The notes beneath the pieces are model-generated. The model searched no databases and was not told where the DNA came from. It saw only the letters and a list, made by a program, of their open reading frames with translations. This document shows positions 51,836 through 61,092 of a stretch of 64,000 nucleotides of DNA, piece after piece (the stretch's first letter is position 1; each line of letters begins with the position of its first letter). A program made the position numbers and the translations under genes. The stretch comes from Blautia_A ammoniilytica. GTDB lineage: Bacteria > Bacillota > Clostridia > Lachnospirales > Lachnospiraceae. Where the stretch lies: contig NZ_JAOQJL010000020.1 in assembly GCF_025566965.1 (NCBI RefSeq), positions 1 through 64,000 on the forward strand, in the 5' to 3' direction.

Positions 51836-53155
51836 ATGGATTTATTTGAATATGCAAAATCAAAAACAATGGAAAGAGAGTCCCCGCTTGCGTCTAGGCT
51901 TCGCCCAAGGACTCTGGATGAGGTGGTGGGGCAGCAGCATATTGTGGGTAAGGACAAGCTGCTTTACCGGGCAATCAAGGCTGACAAGCTGACTTCAGTT
52001 ATATTCTACGGACCGCCGGGAACAGGTAAAACCACGTTAGCAAAGGTGATTGCCAATACTACAAGTGCCAACTTTACACAGATCAATGCCACAGTGGCAG
52101 GGAAGAAAGATATGGAAGAGGTTGTCAAGCAGGCACAGGATACTCTTGGTATGTACGGTAAGAAAACGATCCTGTTCATTGACGAGATTCATCGTTTTAA
52201 CAAAAGTCAGCAGGACTATCTGCTTCCTTTTGTGGAGGATGGAACAGTGATCCTAATCGGTGCCACTACAGAGAATCCCTATTTTGAGGTGAACGGTGCT
52301 CTTTTATCCAGATCTATTGTATTTGAACTGAAGGCCTTGGAAATACCGGAGATCAAGGAACTGATCCTGAGGGCTGTCCAGGATACAGAAAGAGGAATGG
52401 GCAGCTACCAGGCTATGATCGATGAGGATGCCCTGGATTTCCTGGCTGATATGGCAGGGGGAGATGCAAGAAGTGCATTGAACGCCATTGAATTGGGGAT
52501 CCTTACTACACCAAGGGGAGAGGATGGGAAGATCCATATTACTCTTGAAGTGGCTTCTGAGTGCATCCAGAAGCGAGTGGTACGTTATGACAAGAACGGG
52601 GATAATCATTATGATATTATTTCTGCTTTCATTAAAAGTATGCGGGGATCAGATCCAGATGCTGCCGTTTATTATCTTGCAAAAATGCTGTATGCAGGAG
52701 AAGATGTGAAATTTATTGCAAGAAGGATTATGATCCTGGCTTCGGAGGATATTGGAAATGCAGATCCCCAGGCGATTCAGGTAGCTGTGGCAGCAGCCCA
52801 GGCTGTGGAGCGTGTAGGCATGCCGGAGTCACAGATCATTCTGGCCCAGGCAGCAGCTTACATGGCATGCGCCCCCAAAAGTAATTCAGCAGTGAATGCA
52901 ATTTTTGCAGCTATGGATTCTGTAAAACATAAGCGCACAACAGTGCCTGCCCATTTGCAGGATGCCCATTATGGCGGTCATGAGAAGCTTGGCCATGGCA
53001 TCGGCTATAAGTATGCACACGATTTTCCCAATCATTATGTGGAGCAGCAGTATCTGCCTTCTGAGATCCTTGGGGAAACTTTTTATGAATTAAGTGATAT
53101 GGGATATGAGAAAAAACTGAAAGAACATATGGAGAAGATCCGGGAGCAGGCTTAA
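51836..53155 (+). CDS. rarA: Replication-associated recombination protein A (MgsA/RarA)
   Basis: A 439-residue AAA+ ATPase of clamp-loader type. PLASRLRPRTLDEVVGQQHIVG opens the family, GPPGTGKTTLA is Walker A, FIDEIHRFNKSQQD is Walker B, and SCNAKR/GGDARSALN-like sensor motifs follow. The C-terminal tetramerisation domain includes HLQDAHYGGHEKLGHG. It acts at stalled forks. A TATAAT at 51763-51768 would start transcription near 51775, so the ATG at 51776 is unlikely; I chose the ATG at 51836 after GGGAG. Confidence 0.93.
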   Translation: MDLFEYAKSKTMERESPLASRLRPRTLDEVVGQQHIVGKDKLLYRAIKADKLTSVIFYGPPGTGKTTLAKVIANTTSANFTQINATVAGKKDMEEVVKQAQDTLGMYGKKTILFIDEIHRFNKSQQDYLLPFVEDGTVILIGATTENPYFEVNGALLSRSIVFELKALEIPEIKELILRAVQDTERGMGSYQAMIDEDALDFLADMAGGDARSALNAIELGILTTPRGEDGKIHITLEVASECIQKRVVRYDKNGDNHYDIISAFIKSMRGSDPDAAVYYLAKMLYAGEDVKFIARRIMILASEDIGNADPQAIQVAVAAAQAVERVGMPESQIILAQAAAYMACAPKSNSAVNAIFAAMDSVKHKRTTVPAHLQDAHYGGHEKLGHGIGYKYAHDFPNHYVEQQYLPSEILGETFYELSDMGYEKKLKEHMEKIREQA

Positions 53156-53207
53156 GAAGACCATATTCTGCCGGAGTATAGAGAAACAGATATAAAAGTG
53201 GAGGGGC

Positions 53208-53720
53208 TTATAACAGCTCCTCCATTAATTTATCATAGATTTTCTGATATTTTAAAGGCCAGGCCTTACATACCGCTTCCGCAGCTTCCAGTGTGGGAAC
53301 GGAAATATTCAGGTCGATCAGGGATACGTTTTTCTCAAGAAGCTGACAGCGTACAGAGTAGTTTCCCTGGGATGTGATATAATAATCAGCAGGGGTAACA
53401 ATGGAATTCTGTACTTCATAACCGGCTGTTTTTAGAAATTCGGATACATCTTTACGAATCTCAGGTGAAAGGTCAGATTCAAAAAAAGAAAGGGTGCTTG
53501 CACCATCAGAGGTGATCTGGTAATAAGAGGAATTGGACTTTACCCGCTTGTAGATCAGTCCTGCCTCCACAAGCTCGGAGATAGCCTGCTGAAGATGAAA
53601 ATAATTGGTATAATCCCGGTCAAGGATAAATTCAGAAAGCTGAGAATTGGTAAGTTCCGTGTCTGAATGGGACAGCATGTACAAAATAATAAGCTTATAT
53701 ACTGTAAATGGTGTTTCCAT
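53208..53720 (-). CDS. DUF4364 family protein (winged-helix-like)
   Basis: A 170-residue protein matching the DUF4364 family common in Clostridia. The N-terminal half (TVYKLIILYMLSHSDTELTNSQLSEFILD...LVEAGLIYKR) reads as a winged-helix DNA-binding domain; the C-terminal half is an alpha/beta region of unknown role. The function is unknown. First to be transcribed after or together with the two genes to its right (54674 and 55363), all leftward. Confidence 0.8.
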   Translation of the reverse strand: METPFTVYKLIILYMLSHSDTELTNSQLSEFILDRDYTNYFHLQQAISELVEAGLIYKRVKSNSSYYQITSDGASTLSFFESDLSPEIRKDVSEFLKTAGYEVQNSIVTPADYYITSQGNYSVRCQLLEKNVSLIDLNISVPTLEAAEAVCKAWPLKYQKIYDKLMEELL

Positions 53721-53744
53721 ACGATCAACCTCCTAAAATTGTAT

Positions 53745-54674
53745 TTATACTTGGGTAAAGGCTTTGCCCTGATAGCTGCCCTGCTCTTTCATCTGGTGAT
53801 GGAGAAGATTCAGCACTTCCCTTTTCCTGGAAGCCCACAAAGGAGCAATCAGCAGATCCTTGGGACCATCTCCTGTTACTCTGTGAATCACTATGGAAGG
53901 ATCCAGATGTTCCAGACAGCGGATCACCAGATCAATGTATTCTTCACGGTCCAGTACGGAAAACTTCCCAGCCTGGTAATCAGCAGCCAAATCTGTACCG
54001 GAAAGTACATGGAGAAGCTGAAGCTTGATCCCCTGGATCTGACAAGCGTTCAGGTACTTCATGGTGTCAAGCACATCCCTGGAGGTCTCCCCCGGAAGTC
54101 CCAGAATGGTATGTACGATCACATCCAGGCCTGCCTGATGAAGGCTTTGCATGGCCTGGTCAAAACAGGAAAGAGGATAACCTCTGCGGATATATCTGGC
54201 AGTGTGCTCGTGGATGGTCTGAAGACCAAGTTCTACCCACACAGGCTTGATCTGATTCAGCCTGGAAAGCAGCCGAATCACAGGCTCTTCCAGACAGTCC
54301 GGTCTGGTGCCGATGGATATGGCACAGATATCCGGGTTTTGGATGGCTTCGGTGAATATTCTCTCCAAATATTCTACAGGAGCATAGGTATTGGTGTAAG
54401 CCTGAAAATAGGCAATGTATTTATGAATCGGGCGTTTGGCAGACAACATCTGGATCTGTTGCCGGATCTGCTCCGTAATGGAAAGGGAAGCACTGGCAGC
54501 AAAATCACCACTGCCTCCTGCACTGCAGAAAATACAGCCTCTTTCTCCAAGCTTACCGTCACGGTTGGGACAGGTCATGCCGCCGTTCAGTGTAACCTTG
54601 TATATCTTTTCTCCGAACATCTGCCGAAGCATATAGTCAAGGGAATGATAAGGCTTGCCGTTCCAACTGGTCAT
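53745..54674 (-). CDS. TIGR01212 family radical SAM protein (YhcC)
   Basis: A 309-residue radical SAM enzyme. CPNRDGKLGERGCIFCSAGG provides the cluster cysteines in the family's long spacing (C-x12-C-x2-C). GTRPDCLEE and VELGLQTIHEHTA are typical of the Elp3/MiaB-like SAM fold. The reaction of the YhcC family is not known; a tRNA or lipid modification has been proposed for relatives. The start overlaps the stop of the DUF624 gene by 4 bp. Confidence 0.88.
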   Translation of the reverse strand: MTSWNGKPYHSLDYMLRQMFGEKIYKVTLNGGMTCPNRDGKLGERGCIFCSAGGSGDFAASASLSITEQIRQQIQMLSAKRPIHKYIAYFQAYTNTYAPVEYLERIFTEAIQNPDICAISIGTRPDCLEEPVIRLLSRLNQIKPVWVELGLQTIHEHTARYIRRGYPLSCFDQAMQSLHQAGLDVIVHTILGLPGETSRDVLDTMKYLNACQIQGIKLQLLHVLSGTDLAADYQAGKFSVLDREEYIDLVIRCLEHLDPSIVIHRVTGDGPKDLLIAPLWASRKREVLNLLHHQMKEQGSYQGKAFTQV

Positions 54675-55363
54675 GAACCGGATACCTGGGAGTCATTTCC
54701 CTGTTCCTGTTGGCCTTCCTCTGCCAGTGTGTTTTCCTTTGGAATATAGTTATCAAAAATCTTCACAAAAAAGTGTGAATTGATATAAGCAATAGTGGCA
54801 AAACCAATAAGAACAAAAAGCATAAGCACCAGGGATTGAACCTTAAATGTAGGAATATACAGGATGGCAACCGGCAGTGCTGTGATTAGAAGCATCAAAA
54901 GAGTATATGGAAGATGACGGATCGCCATCAGGAATGCGTTGATAAAGGTATTCTTAGTGGTGTTGTAAAACTTGGCAAGTACTGGGTAAATATAAATAAA
55001 TACCATTACGTAAAGCAGCAGGATCATCATGAAGATTACAGAAAGTGCCTTACCAGGAAGGCCGCTCATGCTTTTTGCAATGGTCAGGTCAAAATACAGA
55101 AGTGCGCCTGTTACCAGCATGATCAGGTTGATGATAATAGACTGTTTTAAATTCTGTTTGAATGACTTGAAGAAACTTTTGGCAATGTAGGCTTCTTCAT
55201 TGCGTACCATCTTCAGGGTAACGTAGAACATAGCGGTAATGGATGCACCTGCTGTGACAATAGGGAGACAGCAGAGTATGCATAGCAGGTTCAGGATGAT
55301 CAGGTCGCTGACTCTGCTCATAAAAGTAAAAAACCTATTATCCATATCAAAAAAACGTCCCAT
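54671..55363 (-). CDS. DUF624 (YesL-type) membrane protein
   Basis: A 230-residue membrane protein with five to six helices and the YesL-family opening (FFTFMSRVSDLIILNLLCILCCLPIVTAGAS). YesL genes often neighbour YesM/YesN two-component systems and sugar ABC transporters, which is the case here (divergent locus from 55612). The role is unknown. RBS AGGAGG precedes the ATG. Confidence 0.85.
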   Translation of the reverse strand: MGRFFDMDNRFFTFMSRVSDLIILNLLCILCCLPIVTAGASITAMFYVTLKMVRNEEAYIAKSFFKSFKQNLKQSIIINLIMLVTGALLYFDLTIAKSMSGLPGKALSVIFMMILLLYVMVFIYIYPVLAKFYNTTKNTFINAFLMAIRHLPYTLLMLLITALPVAILYIPTFKVQSLVLMLFVLIGFATIAYINSHFFVKIFDNYIPKENTLAEEGQQEQGNDSQVSGS

Positions 55364-55427
55364 ATAAACAAACCTCCTAAAATATCAATATGGTATAGTA
55401 TGATTGACAGTGTCAAAACACAAAAAT

Positions 55428-55476
55428 TATGATTACACGGATAGTTTCGTGTTTTGTACTCCGCATTGTAATCATA
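55428..55476. promoter_or_regulatory. Inverted repeat between yesL-type gene and sensor operon
   Basis: TATGATTACA (55428-55437) and TGTAATCATA (55467-55476) form a perfect 10-bp inverted repeat with 29 bases between. It lies in a 248-bp divergent region and could be an operator, perhaps for the YesN-type regulator encoded on the right. Otherwise a hairpin in a leftward leader. Confidence 0.5.
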
Positions 55477-55540
55477 GTATAACGAATCTGTGGGTAAAAA
55501 GCAATTGGAAGATTGGATGTGTTTTAGGTCAAAAATGTCT

Positions 55541-55568
55541 TTGATGAATGGGAGAATTTTGGTATAAT
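55541..55568 (+). promoter_or_regulatory. Promoter of the sugar-sensing operon
   Basis: TTGATG (55541-55546), 16 bp, TATAAT (55563-55568), 44 bp before the start codon at 55612. Confidence 0.7.
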
Positions 55569-55611
55569 ATGAAAAAAGGTTTGCCAGGTGTGGATGAGGG
55601 GAGTTTTGCGT

Positions 55612-56622
55612 ATGGAAAACAGACACAGGATAGGCAGACAGGTGTGGCTGATGGTGGCTGCAGTACTGGTTGCTATTCTTTTCATTTTTTTTATCTCTTC
55701 TTATTATAATAAAATCATGGAAAATGCAGGAGCCATGTCAGAAGAACTGAATCAGATTTATAAATATCAGTATGAAATGATCGTTGACAGTCGAAATGAA
55801 ACCTTCTGGCAGGACGTATACAATAATGCAAGAAAAGAAGCACTGGCTAACAGCGCAGTGCTGGAACTGAAAAGTGCTGAGAACGGCGGTGATTATACCA
55901 AAATGGACTATATGGATATGAGTATTGCCGCACAGGTAGACGGGATCATCCTGGAGTACAATGGAGAAAAGGGTATGCAGGAAAAGATCGATGAGGCAGT
56001 GGAAAAGGGAATCCCTGTGGTGATCATTGCCAATGATGCCACAAAGAGTACCAGACAGTCCTTTGTAGGGATCAATGATTATCAGCTGGGGCAGGTATAT
56101 GGAGAACAGGTGGCAAAGCTGATAGATTCTTCCACTTCCAGGGTGATGCTTCTTTTGAACCGGGAACAGGAGCTTGGGCAGAATCAGATTTATGCTCAGA
56201 TCTACAGTGCCATTGAGAAGAAGGCAGGCAATGACCAGCGGATCAAAATACAGACCCGCAATATTTTGTCTTATAGTAGGTTTGATACGGAAGAAGAAAT
56301 TCGCAGTATTTTCCAGGCACCGGAAGGACCGCCCCAGATCCTGCTTTGTCTGGATGAGGTGACGACCAAATGTGCGTATCAGGCCATGATCGATTACAAC
56401 ATGGTAGGAGATGTGAAGATCATTGGATATTATACCTCCAGAAGTATTATGGAGGCTGTTAAGAAAGGACTGATCCCTGTGACCATTAGCATGAATGTGG
56501 AGCAGATCGGAAAATACAGTATTGAAGCTCTCACAGAATATTGGGAAGAAGGCAGAACAAATGCCTATTATAATGTGGATCTGGATGTGATTGCCAGTAC
56601 AAAGGTCGAAACGATGTACTAG
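55612..56622 (+). CDS. Membrane-anchored periplasmic-binding-like sensor protein
   Basis: A 336-residue protein with one N-terminal membrane helix (about 10-32) and an extracellular type I periplasmic-binding domain (Peripla_BP_4/LacI-like). DGIILEYNGEKGM, GIPVVIIANDATK and FVGINDYQLGQVYGEQ are typical. It lacks a lipobox and a cleavage site, so it should stay attached to the membrane. Its position directly before a YesM-type kinase resembles XylFII in Clostridium, where such a protein binds sugar outside and activates the kinase. ATG 55612 follows GAGGGGAG; the sugar is unknown. Confidence 0.82.
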   Translation: MENRHRIGRQVWLMVAAVLVAILFIFFISSYYNKIMENAGAMSEELNQIYKYQYEMIVDSRNETFWQDVYNNARKEALANSAVLELKSAENGGDYTKMDYMDMSIAAQVDGIILEYNGEKGMQEKIDEAVEKGIPVVIIANDATKSTRQSFVGINDYQLGQVYGEQVAKLIDSSTSRVMLLLNREQELGQNQIYAQIYSAIEKKAGNDQRIKIQTRNILSYSRFDTEEEIRSIFQAPEGPPQILLCLDEVTTKCAYQAMIDYNMVGDVKIIGYYTSRSIMEAVKKGLIPVTISMNVEQIGKYSIEALTEYWEEGRTNAYYNVDLDVIASTKVETMY

Positions 56623-56643
56623 CTTAAGGACAGGGGAATATTA

Positions 56644-58140
56644 ATGAATAAAACAAGAAAAAAACTAAGATGGAAGGATCTTTCCCTTGCAGTAAAGGTT
56701 TTGATACAGGTAATAATTGTGGCTGTGATTCTTTTTGGTACAAACACACTTCTATATTGGCAGATGAACCGTACCATGCAGACACTGGATGCTGTATATG
56801 CCAGTAATGTGGATATTACAGAGCTTGCCCAGTCCCTGGAAAAGGTCCAGATCGGCATGTACGATTATCTTACAGTGAAGTCTTCAGATACATTGGAGGA
56901 TTATTACCGTTATGAGGAGAATTATAGGAAGCTTCTGGAGAAGCTGAATGAACAGGTAATGGAGAACCCGGTAAAGCTTCTGGAACGTAATATACGGAAT
57001 ATGTCAGAAACCTATCTGGCTTATACGGCAGAGACAGTACAGGCAAAGCGTGGGCGGAATGTGGAGAAGTATAAGGACTCTTATGGGGAAGCCCTGCAGG
57101 TATATCATTATCTGAATACTTACATCGGAGAACTGAATGGACAGCAGTTTCTGAATAACTCTTCAAGCTACCAGGCTCTCCAAAGCGCTATTTGGTATCT
57201 GGAGATCGTAAGTTCTGTGCTTCTTATTATGGTTATGGGGATCTGCATGCTGATGCTGTATCTGATGGTAAAAAGTGTATCTGCTCCCCTTACAAGACTG
57301 GCAGCTACGGTAAAGCTGGTAGGACAGGCCAATTTTAATGTAAAAATGCCTTCCACAGATGCAGGAGATGAGGTTGGCGTACTGACAAGAACTTTTAATT
57401 CTATGGTATCAAGTCTGGAAGAATATGTGAATCTTACCAAGGAAAATATGGTAAAAGAACAGAAAATGATGGAGCGGGAACTTCTTATGACGAATCACCT
57501 GAAGGAAGCTCAGTTAAAGTATCTGCAGTCACAGATCAATCCTCATTTTCTTTTCAACTCCCTGAATGCAGGGGCGCAGCTGGCTATGATGGAGGATGCA
57601 GAGAAAACCAGTATTTTTGTGGAGAAGATGGCAGATTTTTTTCGCTACAATGTAAAAAAAGGCAGTGAAGATGCTACACTTCGGGAGGAAGTGGAGGCTG
57701 TGGAGAACTATATCTACATTTTGAATGTACGCTTTTCTGGGGAAATTCATTATACAACAGATGTGGATGAATCTGTGCTTGACTGCAGGATCCCCAGCAT
57801 GATCTTACAGCCGATCGTGGAAAATGCTGTGAATCATGGTATCCGGAATATTGACTGGGAGGGCCGGATCCATCTGTGTATCAGACGAAAAGAAGAGTAT
57901 ATACAGATCAGTGTAAAAGATAACGGAAAAGGTATTTCCAGGGAACGGATCCGGCAGATATTGGACGGAGAGATCACCAGCGAGGAGGAAGCAGGGGATT
58001 CCACAGGTGTAGGTATGAACAATGTGATCAGCAGGCTGGAATTGTATTATGGAGAAAAAGGACTGTTGTCCGTCCAAAGCCAGGGAGAAAATCTGGGAAC
58101 TGAAGTGATCATACAGATTCCGGACAGTACCAGATGCTAA
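56644..58140 (+). CDS. YesM/LytS-type sensor histidine kinase
   Basis: A 498-residue kinase with two membrane helices (about 17-38 and 185-212) around a ~145-residue extracellular domain, then a HAMP domain (about 205-260), a coiled coil, a His_kinase domain (PF06580) with QINPHFLFNSLN including the phosphoacceptor His, and an HATPase domain with NAVNHG and DNGKGIS. It should phosphorylate the response regulator next door. It starts 21 bp after the sensor protein gene. Confidence 0.94.
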   Translation: MNKTRKKLRWKDLSLAVKVLIQVIIVAVILFGTNTLLYWQMNRTMQTLDAVYASNVDITELAQSLEKVQIGMYDYLTVKSSDTLEDYYRYEENYRKLLEKLNEQVMENPVKLLERNIRNMSETYLAYTAETVQAKRGRNVEKYKDSYGEALQVYHYLNTYIGELNGQQFLNNSSSYQALQSAIWYLEIVSSVLLIMVMGICMLMLYLMVKSVSAPLTRLAATVKLVGQANFNVKMPSTDAGDEVGVLTRTFNSMVSSLEEYVNLTKENMVKEQKMMERELLMTNHLKEAQLKYLQSQINPHFLFNSLNAGAQLAMMEDAEKTSIFVEKMADFFRYNVKKGSEDATLREEVEAVENYIYILNVRFSGEIHYTTDVDESVLDCRIPSMILQPIVENAVNHGIRNIDWEGRIHLCIRRKEEYIQISVKDNGKGISRERIRQILDGEITSEEEAGDSTGVGMNNVISRLELYYGEKGLLSVQSQGENLGTEVIIQIPDSTRC

Positions 58141-58173
58141 AGCACTTCATGGAAGCAGGGAAGGGAAAAGAAA

Positions 58174-59769
58174 ATGTATAGGATATTAATCGCAGATGAT
58201 GAAGGGATCATGGTGGAATCCCTTAAAACTATTATTACCAGCAGTTTTGGGGATGAATGTGAGATTGCCTGCGCAAAAACCGGAAGGGCAGTGGTAGAAC
58301 AGGCAGAAAGCTTTCGGCCGGATATTGCGCTTGTGGATATTCAGATGCCGGGTCTGAACGGGATCCAGGCTATTAAAGAGGTTCGAAAGTTTAACCAGAA
58401 CACTATTTTTATTATTATTTCGGCATATGACAAATTTCATTATGCACAGGAAGCCATTAATCTTGGGGTTCTGGAATATCTGATGAAGCCTGTGAATAAG
58501 AAGAAGATCCTGGAAGTCTGCACAAAGGCTATGCAGCTGGTGGATGAGACAAGGAAGAAGCGGAGTGATGACCTAAAGATCCGTGAAAAGCTGGAGATCG
58601 TAGTGCCTGTGATCGAGTCTGGTTATATATACAATCTTCTGCTTCTTGACGAATTCCATACATATCAGAGCAATTATCAGGTTCTGCTGAATATTACACA
58701 GGAATATGCTTTTATGGTGGTAGTGGAATTTGGCGACAGTGTGGAGAATGGCGTGCTTACCAATGCAGTAGGAGCCAGTGTAAAGGCCAATAAATTCTAT
58801 ACAGAGTTCCGGGAGATCGCCAAAAGCTTTCTGGATTGTCTGGTAGGGCCTGTGATGGGAAACCGCATCATCCTTCTTGTGCCATATCAGACGGGGAGCG
58901 TAGAGTATGAAGAACGTGTGGAGATCCTTACCCGGATGCGCAATATGATCCATCGTCTGGAAAACAGGATCGATTGTAAGTTCAGAGGTGGGATTGGCAG
59001 AGTTAAGTCCTGGGAAAATGTGAAAGATTCTTACACTGAGGCTTTACGTGCACTGCGTGAAGGAGACAGCCATGTGGTACATATTAATGATATTCCCATT
59101 GTAAAGGATTATGACGGAGAATACCCACTGGAATTGGAAAATCGTTTTCTTCAAAGAGCAATGGAACCGGATTATGCAGGGGCAATGGATACAGCCAACC
59201 GGTTTTTTGAGTGGATGCTGGAGCATTACCAGGAGTACAGGGAAGACATTGAGATCAAAGTGCTGGAGCTGGTAATGAGGATTGAGCATACAGCGTTTTT
59301 TAAGGGCGGAGTGAAGTATGGTTTTCGCTACAGGGAGAACTACCTGAAAGAGATTCATGGATGCAGGGACTATGAAGAATTACGGAACTGGTTTTTGGAG
59401 AAAACAGCCCACGTATGCCAGGGCATGGCAACTACAAAGGAAAAGGAATCCGAGTCTGTAGTTGCAAAAGCTAGGAACTATATTGATGAAAATTATAATA
59501 AGGATATTTCTCTTGATGAGGTTTCCAGAATGGTGGATATCAGTCCATATTATTTCAGTAAGTTATTTAAGCAGGAACAAGGCGAGGGCTTTGTGGAGTA
59601 TCTGACCAGGATCAGGATGACAAATGCCAGACAGCTTCTAAAGAACCAGAAGTACAGTATTAAAGAAATCTGCAGCATGTGCGGGTACAGTGATCCCAAT
59701 TATTTCAGCAGGATCTTTAAACGTTATGAAGGGGTAACCCCTAGTGAATTCAGAGAAAGATTAGGATAG
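58174..59769 (+). CDS. YesN-type response regulator (receiver + AraC)
   Basis: A 531-residue regulator. The receiver (1-120) has the acid pair ADDEG and the phosphoacceptor Asp in LVDIQMPGLNG, plus a conserved Lys in LMKPVNK. A middle helical domain (about 150-410) links to a C-terminal AraC/HTH_18 pair of helix-turn-helices (about 425-531), with ISLDEVSRMVDISPYYFSKLFKQ. It probably activates the transporter genes to the right. It begins 34 bp after the kinase. Confidence 0.94.
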   Translation: MYRILIADDEGIMVESLKTIITSSFGDECEIACAKTGRAVVEQAESFRPDIALVDIQMPGLNGIQAIKEVRKFNQNTIFIIISAYDKFHYAQEAINLGVLEYLMKPVNKKKILEVCTKAMQLVDETRKKRSDDLKIREKLEIVVPVIESGYIYNLLLLDEFHTYQSNYQVLLNITQEYAFMVVVEFGDSVENGVLTNAVGASVKANKFYTEFREIAKSFLDCLVGPVMGNRIILLVPYQTGSVEYEERVEILTRMRNMIHRLENRIDCKFRGGIGRVKSWENVKDSYTEALRALREGDSHVVHINDIPIVKDYDGEYPLELENRFLQRAMEPDYAGAMDTANRFFEWMLEHYQEYREDIEIKVLELVMRIEHTAFFKGGVKYGFRYRENYLKEIHGCRDYEELRNWFLEKTAHVCQGMATTKEKESESVVAKARNYIDENYNKDISLDEVSRMVDISPYYFSKLFKQEQGEGFVEYLTRIRMTNARQLLKNQKYSIKEICSMCGYSDPNYFSRIFKRYEGVTPSEFRERLG

Positions 59770-59838
59770 TGTTAAACGATCTGGGAAAGATTCGGCAAAA
59801 CAAAACACTCAGATGAAGATGAGGGTAGGAGAAGCAAT

Positions 59839-60909
59839 ATGAAGAAACGGAAAAAAGTAATATGCCTGTTTTTGTGTATATGTGTTCTTGGAGTTGGATG
59901 TGGAAGTAAAACTTCAGAAAGAACACAGGACAGTGGGCAGCAGGCAGAAGAAAATAATAACAAAGAAAATCAGGAAGTAAAGATAGGGTTTAGTTTTGAT
60001 TCCTTTGTGATCGAACGTTGGATCCGTGACAGGGATGTATTTGTTTCCACAGCTAAAAAGCTGGGAGCTTCTGTGAACGTGCAGAATGCAAATGGCAGTG
60101 TGCAGGAACAGATTTCCCAGATCCAGTATCTGATCGATAAAAATGTGGATGTTCTTGCAGTGGTGGCTGCAGACTGTGCGGCTTTGTCTGATGTGATGCA
60201 TGCAGCAAAGGAAAAAGGGATCAAAACTATCAGCTATGACCGTCTGATCCTGAATGGAGATACAGATCTGTATGTTTCTTTTAATAACAAAGCAGTAGGC
60301 ACTTTAATGGGAAAGGAACTGAAACGTGATCTGCCGGATGGGGGACAGATCATTATGATCCAGGGAGCTGAAGAAGATAATAATGTGAAGCTGGTGTATC
60401 AGGGCTTTATGGAAGAATTGGAAGGCAGCAATCTGGAAGTGGTTTATGAAGCACATTGTAAAGGATGGAGAGCAGAGCTGGCTGTGGATTATCTGGATGA
60501 AGCATTGGAAAAATATCCGGATGTAAGCGGGATCATGTGTGGGAATGATGATATAGCAGCTCAGGTAGTACGTGTTCTGGCAGAACACAGACTTGCCGGA
60601 AAAGTACAGGTGGTAGGACAGGACGGAGATCTGGCTGCCTGCCAGAGGATCGTGGAAGGCACCCAGACAATGACAGCTTTTAAATCAGTTGAGCTTCTGG
60701 CAAAGGTTGCAGCCAGGTATGCAGTCAGTATGGCAAAGGGAGAAAAGCTGTCCAGGATTAACAGCAGTATAAATGATGGCTCTGGGGATATTCCATTTTG
60801 TATGCTTCAGCCTATTTCCGTTACCAGCCGGAATATGGATGAGATCATTATTGACGGTGGCTATCATTCCGTAGAAGATGTGTATCTGAATGTTCCCAGG
60901 GAGGACTGA
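59839..60909 (+). CDS. Sugar-binding lipoprotein (XylF-like)
   Basis: A 356-residue substrate-binding protein. The lipobox LGVGC (cysteine at residue ~21) makes it a lipoprotein, to be processed by Lgt. The type I periplasmic-binding fold has KIGFSFDSFVIERW, TISYDRLILNGDTDLYVSFNN and DGGYHS, close to xylose-binding XylF and to the ChvE-like protein downstream. A Glu/Asn-rich linker separates the lipid anchor from the fold. It follows the response regulator directly and could be either a transporter subunit or a second sensor input. Confidence 0.88.
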   Translation: MKKRKKVICLFLCICVLGVGCGSKTSERTQDSGQQAEENNNKENQEVKIGFSFDSFVIERWIRDRDVFVSTAKKLGASVNVQNANGSVQEQISQIQYLIDKNVDVLAVVAADCAALSDVMHAAKEKGIKTISYDRLILNGDTDLYVSFNNKAVGTLMGKELKRDLPDGGQIIMIQGAEEDNNVKLVYQGFMEELEGSNLEVVYEAHCKGWRAELAVDYLDEALEKYPDVSGIMCGNDDIAAQVVRVLAEHRLAGKVQVVGQDGDLAACQRIVEGTQTMTAFKSVELLAKVAARYAVSMAKGEKLSRINSSINDGSGDIPFCMLQPISVTSRNMDEIIIDGGYHSVEDVYLNVPRED

Positions 60910-60944
60910 CTGAAATAAAAAGTCAATAGGATTTTTTTGTAGCA

Positions 60945-60977
60945 AAAATGTCTTGCTTATGGCAGGACATTTTTTGT
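60945..60977 (+). terminator. Terminator after the binding lipoprotein
   Basis: AAAATGTCTTGC and GCAGGACATTTT pair at 11 of 12 positions plus one G-U around a TTATG loop, followed by TTTT. It separates the sensing genes (55612-60909) from the transporter genes. Confidence 0.8.
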
Positions 60978-61092
60978 TTTCCGTAAATAATCCGATATTT
61001 TGACAACTATGTCCTGTATTGCCCGTGCTAAGATAACATCATCAAAAATGAATGTACCGAGAAGGTATGAGATTAAAGGGAGGATTTACAAA

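Noticed and set aside
61000..61034. chvE promoter from TTGACA at 61000
   Set aside because: The nearest -10-like box (TAAGAT at 61029) is 23 bp away, too far for a normal sigma-A promoter, so no promoter is called.
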